A DNA stretch of 64,000 nucleotides from Zancudomyces culisetae (Eukaryota > Kickxellomycota > Harpellomycetes > Harpellales > Legeriomycetaceae), in the NCBI GenBank assembly GCA_001969505.1, contig LSSK01000094.1, positions 40,433 through 104,432 on the forward strand, in the 5' to 3' direction. Shown here piece by piece: positions 30,601 to 40,358 of the stretch (positions are counted from its first letter, which is position 1; every line of letters starts with the position of its first letter). Both the position numbers and the translations under genes were made by a program. The notes beneath the pieces are model-generated. The model was not told the DNA's origin. It ran no database searches and saw only the letters and a program-made list of their open reading frames with translations.

Positions 30601-32958
30601 AGTTTTGTAATTGTAATATCTTGCCACTACTGACTCTGGTCGCAACAACCCTGTTATCAACACCGAATAGTACAATGCCCCCATTGCTACGCCGTTCACC
30701 TCCATAGATTCTGTCAACGGACCCAGATCCCGGACATTCCCTTTGTTGGCCATCAAAATGCCCTTCGCTAACGATGCATACATTATTTGCTCCTTGTACT
30801 CATCTCCTTTCCCCCAGCTCTTCTTTTTACTCCTTTCCCGGTTCCTGTACAATGCAAACCCCTCGTCTAGATTTCCACATATTTCAATGTTCGCTACTAT
30901 CAACTTTCCAATACTTAGCTGCGTACAATTGAGCATATATGGCTCCATCGTATAATGTAGTCTTGTAGCTGTTTCCACAAGCTGCCTAACTTTTACAATA
31001 TCCTTGTTATAGCATGTACCTGTCATTCGAGCCAGCTTTTTTCTAGCTATTTCCAAAATTGTGTCTATTACCAGAAAATGAAATGTCTGGTTGATTCCTT
31101 TTACTTTTATGATGTTCTGAGGTCTATTTGTCTTTAGATATTCTATATATTTTGTTCTACTTTTTACAATCTCTTCTATCTCCACAACACTTTTTTCTCC
31201 CCTCCTTGACACCTCCTTAACCAAAAAATACCATCCCTTTGAGAGGTTGACTGCCTTTGCCACATTTATCGCATTCAAAACGTTGTATACACTACCACTA
31301 TACTTTCTTAGCACTTTTAGTTTTGTTTTCTTGTCCCATTTGTCTACCCGTGACAGTAGCTCGCCCAGTCTCATGACTTCCTCGTTTGATACCGCCCGTT
31401 TTGCCACCACATCCGCTGCCATGTAAATTCCCAGTATTTCGTCATCACATCCTTTGTTTAATGCATTGTTGATAATCTGACTAACAAACCTCTCGTCCAA
31501 GTCAACACCCACTCTACACAGCCGCGTAACCATTCGCAGTAATATACGACTGCTTTTCCATGCATCTTTTAGACTTCCATACGTATATCCTGCAAAATAC
31601 ATGTCTAATGCTACTATTTTACGCTTGTACATATCTCCTCTCATTCGTGCCATCACCTTTCTATAATACATGATCCCCACCTGTTGTATTTCCTCGTACG
31701 CTGCGCTTCCCACAGCTATTTCTAACAGTTCTTTGCTTTCCGCATCAACCGCCTGACTAATGATCTTTTTCCAAACCTCTCCATAATGATTCTCCTTGCA
31801 CATTATATAAAATCCCATTAGTATTGTTGTCAAGCTCTTGAGCTGCACTTCTTTTGGCGATCTGTCAAAAACCCTCCGCACGCTATCTAGATTATTACCC
31901 ATGTACAATCCAAATAATATATCCTCTACCTTTATGTATTTGTCATAACCACTCCCTTGGCCCACACCCGCTTGCTGGCCCATCAAATGAGTTCTGTTTT
32001 CGATTCCATCTTCCTTCTTTTCACTTCCATACTCGCTCCCAGGCCTTGGCTTGTCCATTCTAAAGGCATTTGTGCCGTGATACTTGCCTTGTCTCCTGAC
32101 GTATGTATTATACGCTTTTTCTGCCACCAATCTACTTGTTAGTATCATCATTGGTGTCATAACCTCCTTATTTTTATAAAAAAGTTTCAACACATCTAAT
32201 TTGCCCCCTAAATCCTGCCTCATCTCTTCCAAAACCTGAAGATAGATTCTACGAATTGTTCCAGGAGTGAACAGTTTTTCTCTGACTATCCATTTCATTT
32301 CTTCAGTGATCACCTCTTGTATTTTTCTCCCTTCAATATTAACCATCCTAATAATATTTTCGTCCATTTCAGCTCGCCTTTTTTCCAACCTTCCAGTCCC
32401 ATTTTCATCACCATTATTGTTATTTTCCTTCTCCAGCATATCTATTACACGTCTTCGATCTACCCCTAACATTGCTTTTACATCAGCGTTGCTCGGCGAT
32501 TCCATAGCCGCCTCTAATTCCAGAATCCTTTCTAATACTTTCTCTATTTCCATCTCTTTTTCTTTTAACAACCCTACACCGTTGCCAATAACACCACTAC
32601 CGCCAAAATCATTACTATTTGCGTTTTCATTCTCATTTCCACCCCCATTTTCACTCTTACTTTCTTCTGTACTTATCCCGATACTTATATTACTATTGCT
32701 TCCCAAGCTCCTTTCTTTTGTTGATAGACTACTATAATACAATCTACTGGCTAGTTTTCCAGTCTTTCGTGTGCCTATATAAATCGTTCCACCTGCGTTG
32801 GTCCTCAGTTTAACGCTCTCAATCACCAAGCCTGCTGTGCTTTTATTTAATCCATTAAACAGCAAGTATCGAAAGCGAATGGTTTTCATTCTTATATTTT
32901 CATTTCCGCTGTATCTATGACGGGCTTTTTCTTCGAGGTTCCTGTTCGTATATTTCAC
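27685..32958 (-). CDS. Large mitochondrial-type helical-repeat (PPR-like) protein
   Basis: A single open frame of 1,757 residues. The N terminus is basic and Arg/Ser/Thr-rich with a second Met at residue 24 (MKTIRFRYLLFNGLNKS), as in mitochondrial presequences; either Met could be the start. The body is helix-rich with scattered pairs resembling pentatricopeptide repeats, for example LRTYSIMVYAYSQNNDL near residue 965 and IYLHIMWALARDVPRK near 835. Low-complexity inserts are Asn/Ser/Gly-rich, including an alternating NSNSNSNGNSNRNSNTNSN tract encoded by a hexamer repeat at about 27911-27972. PPR proteins bind organellar RNA for processing or translation. I infer such a role, but the repeats are too degenerate for certainty, and no exact ortholog was recognised. 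At this size it is far longer than most fungal PPR proteins. Confidence 0.6.
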   Translation of the reverse strand: MKYTNRNLEEKARHRYSGNENIRMKTIRFRYLLFNGLNKSTAGLVIESVKLRTNAGGTIYIGTRKTGKLASRLYYSSLSTKERSLGSNSNISIGISTEESKSENGGGNENENANSNDFGGSGVIGNGVGLLKEKEMEIEKVLERILELEAAMESPSNADVKAMLGVDRRRVIDMLEKENNNNGDENGTGRLEKRRAEMDENIIRMVNIEGRKIQEVITEEMKWIVREKLFTPGTIRRIYLQVLEEMRQDLGGKLDVLKLFYKNKEVMTPMMILTSRLVAEKAYNTYVRRQGKYHGTNAFRMDKPRPGSEYGSEKKEDGIENRTHLMGQQAGVGQGSGYDKYIKVEDILFGLYMGNNLDSVRRVFDRSPKEVQLKSLTTILMGFYIMCKENHYGEVWKKIISQAVDAESKELLEIAVGSAAYEEIQQVGIMYYRKVMARMRGDMYKRKIVALDMYFAGYTYGSLKDAWKSSRILLRMVTRLCRVGVDLDERFVSQIINNALNKGCDDEILGIYMAADVVAKRAVSNEEVMRLGELLSRVDKWDKKTKLKVLRKYSGSVYNVLNAINVAKAVNLSKGWYFLVKEVSRRGEKSVVEIEEIVKSRTKYIEYLKTNRPQNIIKVKGINQTFHFLVIDTILEIARKKLARMTGTCYNKDIVKVRQLVETATRLHYTMEPYMLNCTQLSIGKLIVANIEICGNLDEGFALYRNRERSKKKSWGKGDEYKEQIMYASLAKGILMANKGNVRDLGPLTESMEVNGVAMGALYYSVLITGLLRPESVVARYYNYKTRHSQDTANLDQTEDTQNLEDKRELYFNKRIQIENMLIAEELFMDMQQLKVPRISGIYLHIMWALARDVPRKRNVERIQRYYDLLVEEQDYWQQIRSQELVDIIKNLPRSCTSSSKAENGMGISLSSSLLSLLSSATSPKVIKYIIRKLIVVLNRGENKPKVMRLRELMDSLNTTVCLRTYSIMVYAYSQNNDLTNVLKYYSLGVGYFKNRVENFSKIVGVESTLHVVRNSSQPDIDTVEHAAEIGAELAAEMELLEKMTALAIKSALKHRDDTLELAYSIIQKYVHLLSKLAVVYTHQRKRQSGNPEGIEMKNDVLAGNICLYKIEAINAIFSTSSDSSKDEYSFKDFCVGRTGDLGSGAVFTRGFIHILMWMLLEDNRLKRAIDVGILLGGHSGYEKYGGENNNTDYKEVQLERRRQNFRFHTKLNSLVAKIIASPAQSSLPPQLRVEEGTCAHRSVDIDGGGRHHHENGTGYEAAAINPVLVYEHRDAITNLIRYFIYKKHNTATELVGALSLFLDFYRLTTTNSVGESTKNTQEDSAQEQPQTNEKVREHEEWFYELNCSTTNLLLYRIGFELARSNKYKSIRHYFTTTMRSKLGNIYLDGNSNDSDSMEFVNDDMIGGKRAKLAKDCENNAIFQEFVGAIKAIGYRSTYSSIDNDNSKASGQSTGINGIGNGVDTKKLDELCLYLKDFHNTYFADKLDRIFNHFTSEISKTGGESVTAVDNPASNSTSTSTITTVSQLLLDINASSSKCDSKTDSGASAGEIEMVELFEYYKDAHLLFSPSPEFGDNTNIYNNTHYNTKTSSISGIHRSGSEESDELNDNLMNLYKCLPCIIRAFVMVGDLKSAILVFLDYKKYHLIATFLSLRKYPTSIVNISNSNSNSNGNSNRNSNTNSNFSNHYSHTDTEKVVGNSYDSELNHREHEHSYRHNISILESLKSRLKSTNVESNTNKNSTLMLYLLNQLLLHDLF

Positions 32959-34640
32959 CCTTTATCTCTATTTTCCTAATTTGCTCAAAAAATGTCGATT
33001 TTCATTGTCATTTGCATAAATTCAAATATTGTTGATTTGTAACCTCCAAGACTCGATTTATTATATCTACACACTCTCTGACAACCTAATCTTTATCAAT
33101 AATGCTATTGTTCCAATTATAACAGAAATTTTGGCTGATTTCTGATATGGAACGACATGTAAATCCCCAGATTTGGAATTATCTTTGTGTTGCAGCTAAT
33201 GTTGTTATTTTTTTTTTTTGTTTACAACAGATTATTTTTCGATACCTCAAAAACTTCAACCCCTCAGATTTTAATCATAGTAAAAAAAAATTGCAGTATT
33301 CTCCAAATCTCTGCTAAACCCCCACCTTTTCCAAGATTTATCATCCACGGATACAATGTGTTAGTTCCTGCAAAACTCAAAATCCAACTACAATTTCACA
33401 ATTTCTCCCTGCCTACCAGGACAATTCGTTTGAAAAAAAAATTTTTTTTACCAGATTATCTCGACTTTGATCCTACCTACCATTTGTCTTCCAAATCGAC
33501 TTTTTTTTTAATTTACTTGGGAGCATTGAAATCTTTTTGGAAAATTTTTTTTTATTCCAATCTGCCATTGCTCCCGCCTGCTTTTCTAGCCCCTGCATTT
33601 GTGCACAACATAAAATATGATTACCAACTGCAACACCTTTTGATTACTTACTACTGAAACAAAGCTATCCACTCTCTCAATTATTAAATTCACATTTGCT
33701 ACTCAAGTTCTCTTGCAGCTCTTAGATGGGTTTGAGATTTGCCAGGAGGGGGAGGGGGAGAGGGAGGGGTATTAAACTTATACACCCACCTTGTCCCAGA
33801 ACCCGTTTGGAGCTCTTACATTTCCAGTCCTGCCTATTTAGTGGGTAGGGCTGACGAGCATCTAATAAAAATATTCTAACCTGTACCTCCATATCATGAA
33901 TTCGATCATGGTTGCATTGGGGTAACAAAACCAAGCCCTTGGTATTACTTGCCAATACATCCTACATTCTTTACAAAATATGGTGGAAATAAGTTGACGT
34001 TAAGGATCGGATTGCTTAACTTTTTCCAATATACCCAGAACATTATACTAGTTTTTTTGCAATCATTCTACTACACCTTTTATAACAAAATATACTATAC
34101 ATATCTGGGAATATACCAAACTGGCCAATAATTCTATACTTGTTTATCTTCAAGCAGGAATACATCTACTTTATGCCAATCGTGTCCTTGGTTTTTTTTT
34201 TTTTGCTTCATTATCCAGCTGGATCATCAACAAAATTTGAGACTTTTTTCTTCTGTAGAGTTACCAAGAATTTTAAAAATCCTTGTATGCTCCTTCCTTA
34301 CCCTCCGCCCAAAAGCCTAAATCTTTTTAAATTGCCATGCATTATTAAGGAAACATTGATGGAGAAAATTAAACTAAAAGCAAATAGTGCGAAAATATAT
34401 TTGGATTGGCAACCAACTAAAAGTAGATTTGAGCTATTTTCGAAAAATGTGTATAAATTGCTCCTCAATCTAATATATTGCAAAATAAGATATAAAATAG
34501 AGTAAAATAAAACATCTGGCGAATTAATGTGGTTTTGTATAAAGCGCGTCCAACGTTAACCAGAGGATATCCCAACCCATACTCTGATATTTTTAATACG
34601 CAGCTTTCAGCAACATCTTGTCCTATTTTACAATTATACA
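32959..34640. other. 1.7-kb spacer between PPR-like and LOR genes
   Basis: Very T-rich on the plus strand. Two plus frames (156 residues at 33187-33657 and 121 residues at 34140-34505) are rich in Phe/Leu/Lys from poly-T and poly-A runs and resemble no family. I regard them as chance, with low certainty. A G-rich stretch, GGAGGGGGAGGGGGAGAGGG, lies at about 33745-33765. Confidence 0.4.
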
Positions 34641-35357
34641 ATGGATACAGAAGAAATAACACGCGCAGACAGAAGCGAGCCGAGAAAAAACATGCTTGAG
34701 CAACAGGTTCTACACTTAAAACGGCTTAAGACCAAGGGATCTATACTTTTCTCGCGCCAAAGGACGCTTGTTTTTGAAATATATGACCAAAACGACGAGC
34801 TACTGGGGTACTTAGAGGAGAGTCCCCGTGATACCGATGGAAAAATACTTTTAAAAGCGGAAAGACCACTTGACTTTACAATAAAAACCGCTGACGGTCA
34901 AGCCTTGTATAAAATATCTAGGCCTCGGACGTTTTTTACTAACAACCTGACTGTTAGCACTATGGATGGCAGAGTAGTAGGGTATTGCAACCAGGGGTTT
35001 GGCTTAGTATCACTTCCATTCAAGTTATATACAGTTGATGTAAACGAAAAAGAAGATTTATTTGCCAAATTTCGTGCACGCGCCATATTTTCAAAATTCG
35101 ATATTAAAGACAATAATAATACGAGTATAGGGGAATTCCATAACTATCATGAATCATCTTCAGCACATTACTTTTACGGTGAGACGTTCTATAAAATTTC
35201 GATAGGCGCCAAACCCGCCAAACACGGAAAACGAGACGAAGCTTTGGATTTGTCAAATAAAGTAGATACGACCCTGAGCTCCGAACAGATGGCTGTAGTT
35301 CTTGCAAGCGTAGTGGGATACCAATTCATGGTTTTGTTTACTGAGAGAGTCGGGTAA
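34641..35357 (+). CDS. LURP-one/scramblase-like (tubby C-terminal fold) protein, copy 1
   Basis: A single-exon frame of 238 residues. Beta-rich segments with repeated phrasing are typical of the LOR/scramblase superfamily: FEIYDQNDELLGYLEESP, LDFTIKTADGQALYKISRP, VSTMDGRVVGYCNQGFG and HYFYGETFYKISIG. A final hydrophobic stretch (SSEQMAVVLASVVGYQFMVL) closes the protein, as in phospholipid scramblase-type barrels with a buried C-terminal helix. The calcium-binding segment of animal scramblases is not obvious. Biochemical function is unknown; lipid scrambling is possible but not shown. A same-length paralogue lies 0.9 kb downstream. The stop lies in GGGTAAGCC, which resembles a splice donor, but the paralogue ends at the same residue, so I keep the stop. 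Confidence 0.75.
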   Translation: MDTEEITRADRSEPRKNMLEQQVLHLKRLKTKGSILFSRQRTLVFEIYDQNDELLGYLEESPRDTDGKILLKAERPLDFTIKTADGQALYKISRPRTFFTNNLTVSTMDGRVVGYCNQGFGLVSLPFKLYTVDVNEKEDLFAKFRARAIFSKFDIKDNNNTSIGEFHNYHESSSAHYFYGETFYKISIGAKPAKHGKRDEALDLSNKVDTTLSSEQMAVVLASVVGYQFMVLFTERVG

Positions 35358-36244
35358 GCCCACCTTATATCCGTTGGGGATATATTGGAAGAAGAGGGTA
35401 CACCTTGAAACAAGCGTACTTTTTTTCTTTCTTTCTACACAGCCTTTTCTTGAGGTCATGAATTCGTTGCACCCATTTCATACCTGTTTGCAGGTAGAGT
35501 GTAAAGATAAAACCGATATTCTCAGTACTAAAGATATACCAGGTTTAATTATGACCCTATGAAGGTTTTGGTCGTGTTTGTATACATCTTTTCGCTCGTT
35601 GGTAGATAAAATTGGTTGTTCAATTGGGCAAGAAGCCGGTTTTTATTTCATTTTACTTTTTATATTCGAGGCTGGGGGAGGGTACGGCGGTACAACCCGA
35701 AAAAACTAAGAAATCGTTCGCAAAAACAAAACCACGCACTCTAGAAATATGGGGAGCATCTCCCCTTCTCCCCATACAGCATACTTGTTTCACTAAAAGC
35801 TTTGAAAACAATATACCCACGACACACCTATAATTTTGTTAACTTTTGCTTTTTCACTCCATAACTTTACTCCAGCTTGCTATCTTTTGTCTTTTATCCT
35901 TTATCTTTTATCTTTTTACATGATCTAGACTTTTTTTTTGATTTTTATGCTTTTTACCTATTGCTCCAATATATTGCCTAAATTAATGAATCATGGGATG
36001 CTGGTTAAGCAGTGGCCGAGAAAGAAGGCTTTTATTTGTAAAAGTTGCCAAGATTCACATCACATGATGCAGATTTATCTGGCGAAATTCTGGATTTATG
36101 CTTTTTGTATGCAGTATCATGCGGTATAAACACCACAAAAAAAGTATCTGCTTCTCTTTTTCACATTTTTAAGCAAACATCTTAATATTATTATATTGAA
36201 AAGAAGCCCACTCTAACAACATTAATACAACATTAGTATACATT
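35358..36244. other. Spacer between the two LOR genes
   Basis: No gene is supported. A CTTTTATC repeat (about 35888-35917) and poly-T runs are present. A 63-residue plus frame at 35938-36129 shows no family features. Confidence 0.45.
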
Positions 36245-36961
36245 ATGGATAGTGGAAACTTGGTAGGCATATTAAACTCAGAAAAGGCAAAGGGTGTGTT
36301 GGGTCAAAAAGTGTTGCGAATTGTGAGGGTGAGAACACCTTACACTCTACTACTTTCTCGACTATATGAATGCATGTTTGAAATATACTCCGAAGAGGGA
36401 AAATTGTTAGGCTATATCCAGGAAAGCCCCCGTGTTGGATTTATGGCCAGGTTTTGTAAGGCTGAAAGATCGCTAGACTTTACTGTAAAGTCAGCAGATG
36501 GAACAAGTCTCTTCAAAATAACAAGACCATTTGGCATGGCCAATAATAAGTACACTGTTTCTACAATTGAGGGAACTGAAATAGGATACTGTAACCAAAA
36601 ATATGGACTGAAAAAGAGTTCATATGATATGTACACTTTGGATGAAAGTGGAGCGAGTAAGCTTTTCTCACAGGTCCTTGCGAGTGGGACGGATTGGGAA
36701 TTCCCAATAAAAAACGAAGATGCATCGGTGATTGGTGTTATTCAGAGGATATATAGTACATGGACAAACTATTATATATATGGCAAACAAAACTACAGAC
36801 TTATACTTCGACAAGATGAAGTTAAAAAAGTAGGTACGCTTGGAGAGGAGATTTCATCGAACTTTGTTCCAGGTGATTTGACACCTGAGCAGATGGCTGT
36901 ACTTTTTTCAAGCATTGTAGCGTACCAGTTTTCATCGCTAATAACAGAGAGGACTGGCTAA
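36245..36961 (+). CDS. LURP-one/scramblase-like protein, copy 2
   Basis: A single-exon frame of 238 residues, identical in length to copy 1 and alignable end to end: FEIYSEEGKLLGYIQESP, LDFTVKSADGTSLFKITRP, VSTIEGTEIGYCNQKYG, NYYIYGKQNYRLIL and LTPEQMAVLFSSIVAYQFSS, ending ITERTG. The middle third is the most diverged, so the duplication is old and there is no sign of recent conversion. Function is inferred from fold only, as for copy 1. Confidence 0.75.
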   Translation: MDSGNLVGILNSEKAKGVLGQKVLRIVRVRTPYTLLLSRLYECMFEIYSEEGKLLGYIQESPRVGFMARFCKAERSLDFTVKSADGTSLFKITRPFGMANNKYTVSTIEGTEIGYCNQKYGLKKSSYDMYTLDESGASKLFSQVLASGTDWEFPIKNEDASVIGVIQRIYSTWTNYYIYGKQNYRLILRQDEVKKVGTLGEEISSNFVPGDLTPEQMAVLFSSIVAYQFSSLITERTG

Positions 36962-38551
36962 TATATACAATTCGTTGGAACTTTCTTTGATTTGAATCAG
37001 GAGTTTTTTTTTGTTAAAACTTGTTTTTCTTTTATTTTAAACTTATATCTAGGCCTGTTTTGTGAAACAAAAACAACAAAAACCACAAACGATAGATGAA
37101 ACTGAGTTGGTGGCTAGTCCAAGACCATCCCCACTTGTGTTGCTTTTGAGTTAATACCTCGTGTTACATAAGTCTATTTTAGTTGTGTTGCTAAGCATAT
37201 ACAAAGGAAATAGCTTTTTTTTCCAGCCATTCTTGCGGTCAGCTGTTTGGAGCTGATGTCATATGACTTGGATACTACCCAAAAGGTAGAATCATCAGGG
37301 GGTCACTTTGTTTTTTGGTTAGGCTTTAATTGAGGGAAGAGAGTTATTTCATCAGGTCCTTAAAATAAAAGGCAAGTTGTGTGATTCTTGATGCGAACCA
37401 AGGATACCTTAAGAAAGTAGGATGGGTCTTTTCTGTTGAAGATACATGACACTTACCAAAATGAGAGTTTTTGTTTTTGTTCAAATCATGTGCGTTGTCT
37501 GCTAACTGTTCTTTCATGATATTTAGATATTAAAGCTATTTTGGATTCGCCAGTTTGTATTGTTAACTCTATGTTAAAGACCCAATAAATTGGGTGCACT
37601 AATTCTCAGCAAAAATAGAACAATGAATTCCCATTGTTTGCGTATAGAATTTATCAGGTTGCATTCGTTAAAAAAATATATTTACACAATTATTCGCCTG
37701 CTAAATATGTTTTTCCAATCAGGTTGGGTTGGGTTGGGTTGGGTTGGGTTGGGTTGGGTTGGGGGGGGGGGTCAACAATATAAAATGCTTGTTGTAAAAA
37801 AAAATTAAAAAAAATCAATTATTGTTCCAGAAATCTCGCGCCCCCATTCCATCCCTCCCATTACCCCAACAATTTTCATACAAAATATTTGTCACTTTGG
37901 AAACCGTGAATGAAAACACCTTTGCCAAACAATCTTGATTTACTGTCCCTGCTTCCACTTTTTGAAAGAATTGAAGAAGGGCCGAAAATTAACTAGCCCA
38001 TTTCCGTTTCTACAATTGACGTGTTTTGTATAAACCTTTGCATTTGATTTGTTTAGTTGAATAACGAAATGCAATAATCCACCATACAGAGCCATTATCT
38101 GTAATTTTGTTCCATTAATCAACTAGGATTACATAATCGCGTTTAAACAAATCAGGTGATAGAAATAGAAAAGTAAACCTGTATTATCTCTATTTCCAAC
38201 TTTTTGTTAATCTGGAATCATCCTGACAAAAAGAAACCTGCAAGAGCAAGAAAAGAATTTGAAAATTGGTTAGAATATATTGAAACTAGTTTTTGTTTTT
38301 GCTAACTATATTTTTTTTGGCTTACAAACTATGCAACTTAAATATCTTTTTCCTCGAACAGTAATCATTTGCCAAAACTGCTTGTTAAATTTATTGAAGA
38401 ATATTGCTGGCTAGATAATACACATTGCTGGCACATCCTCACTTTTTTATTATATTTTTCTTGTCATATCAATCATTAACTGCTTTGAACCGTTTGGATC
38501 ATCGAAAAAAAGCAATCCCAAATTCTATATATTCAGATGTTAAATAAAAAA
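36962..38551. other. 1.6-kb spacer holding a GGTTG array
   Basis: No gene is supported on either strand. The only structured element is the GGTTG array listed separately. Short frames at 37590-37808 and 37940-38122 owe their length to the repeat or to AT-rich chance. Confidence 0.45.
37721..37771 (+). repeat. (GGTTG)n tract followed by a G run
   Basis: About eight tandem GGTTG pentamers run directly into a run of about eleven G. There are eight or more G3 tracts on the plus strand. It resembles a telomere-type G-rich repeat but is not the usual fungal TTAGGG. Confidence 0.9.
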
Positions 38552-39845
38552 ATGATAAGTTTGGTAAGTAAGCGCTTTTTATTAACTAACCAGTTGGTTT
38601 TCTATTATTTTAATCAATTTCTAAAGATTTGAAAACGTGCTCGATCAATTGTGATCTACATCGAGAATCACAAAAAAAAAGTATAAAAAGGGAGGTGGGA
38701 TATCCACCCCCCCCCAAATATGAACATTCTTGGAGTACCTAAATAACACGAAAATCAAAAAATACGAATAGGGAAAGTGGCCACGAATAGCAATATACGG
38801 ACTGGCTCTAGTGGTACTACAATTTGTGGTCACTGTTTGTCTAGAAATAGCTATCTTCGTTATATCACAAAAAACCATTATATCATCATTAAGTACATGG
38901 TCAGGAGATAAGAGTGGTGTCATATACCTTATTCTGTTTATGTTTGGGATGATATTTTCGATATACTTATACGTCGATGCTGTAAATAACGAAAACACAC
39001 CACAGCTCATCACCTTCATTCTTCTCAATGTCTTTTCATTAGCATGGGGTATTATTCAATACTTTCAAAAGAAAAACAGTGTATGGGTAATAGCCTATGA
39101 CGGATTGTTTGCAATGTTGGAACCATACATTATTTCGATTCCGGTAATTCTGTCCGTTACGACCAGTATCCTCCTGTATATAGTAATGCAGTTATATAAA
39201 ATATTTGGTTGGGAGATATACAAACTCATTGGTGCAAATCTACAGCTGAGGGTAATGTACAAACAATACCAGTTGTTCATACAGCTTCTAAAAGTCAATT
39301 TCTTTTTGAGTTTTGGGTTCGCAGCACAATTCATTGTCTTGGTTCTACACTCCAAGGATGTCGAATTTCCCATCACCATTACCATGTTTCCGTTGAATCT
39401 TGTTGTACTATTACTTGCCTTTGCAGCTCTTAGGCGTGAGAGCAAGCCATTGATGTGGATATTTATCGTCGGTATGATTTGCTTTTTGGGCTATTACATG
39501 TTTAAACTTGTCCGAATCTATGATCCGTCACAGGAGGGAAAATACCAGAACTTGGCCTTGATGCTGACTTTTTACTGTAAGTTTTTCCTCCATATCGTGA
39601 ACCTTTTTGTTTTAAAACAACATCAAGCACATCCCCTAACATTAACTGTACTTATAGGTGTTACTTCACTGGTCGTAATAGTCGTATCGATATTCCAGGC
39701 CATTGTGTGTTTATGTAACTTTGGAATGGGCCTCGAAGACAAAATTTTGAGTGCTAAAGGTGACGGTGATGATCTTGTTTACACTCAAGGTTATTACATC
39801 AACTCTGCTGGTGAACGAAGAATGGCTTTAGAAGAATACAACTAA
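38552..39845 (+). CDS. UPF0658-type Golgi membrane protein
   Basis: Two exons, 38552-38563 and 38772-39845, give 361 residues. The first exon is only 12 bases (MISL) before a perfect GTAAGT donor. The 208-bp intron ends at CGAATAG, giving MISLGKWPRIAIYGLALVVL. About eight hydrophobic helices follow. Features I associate with the fungal UPF0658 Golgi apparatus membrane proteins include LQLRVMYKQYQLFIQLLKVN, SFGFAAQFIVLVL and the C-terminal hydrophilic tail FGMGLEDKILS...GYYINSAGERRMALEEYN. Molecular function is unknown in this family. The micro first exon is an inference from phase and consensus; translation from a later codon is the alternative. Confidence 0.72.
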
Positions 39846-40358
39846 TTTATATTGTCCTGATACTAAAACCAACGCAACTGATCAACAAACCCAATTTGGG
39901 TTGTTATTGGTGGTGGGTTTTTTGAAAAAAAATTATATATTTTTTCTGAACATGGATCGCGCTTAATCTCTGTTTTCTTGGTTATTATTTAACGAAGGCA
40001 CGCTCGGCCTCTGTTTTAAAATTATATATATTTGACTAACTGGCGAACTGATTTACTATCACTTTAGCAAACATCATCAACAGATATGTTATTAGTGAGG
40101 TGTTTACCATAGGAATGTATTTTGAACAAATAAACTTAATAGATAAATTTGTACACAGTGCATGGCTCAACAACGACACTCTGCCTGTTGAGCGATGCAA
40201 TACAGCATCGTATAATGAACCAACATGATCTTGCCTAGGTGTGCTATTACGAGGAATGTTTTCCTGTGCGCGTACCAATTGCATATCTGGGCTGGCTAGA
40301 TCTGCTCAATGGTGAAAGAGATGAAGGCTAATAACAGAATGAGGTAGGAAAAAAACTC
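39846..40358. other. Convergent 3' spacer
   Basis: This lies between the UPF0658 gene (+) and acylcarnitine carrier 1 (-). It is AT-rich with AATAAA-like signals. The 82-residue minus frame at 40036-40284 has no family features. Confidence 0.45.

Noticed and set aside
33187-33657. 156-residue plus-strand open frame
   Set aside because: Composition is dominated by Phe/Leu/Lys from poly-T and poly-A runs; no family resemblance, no domain, no splice partner.
34140-34505. 121-residue plus-strand open frame
   Set aside because: Same AT-rich character with internal poly-T; nothing conserved recognised.
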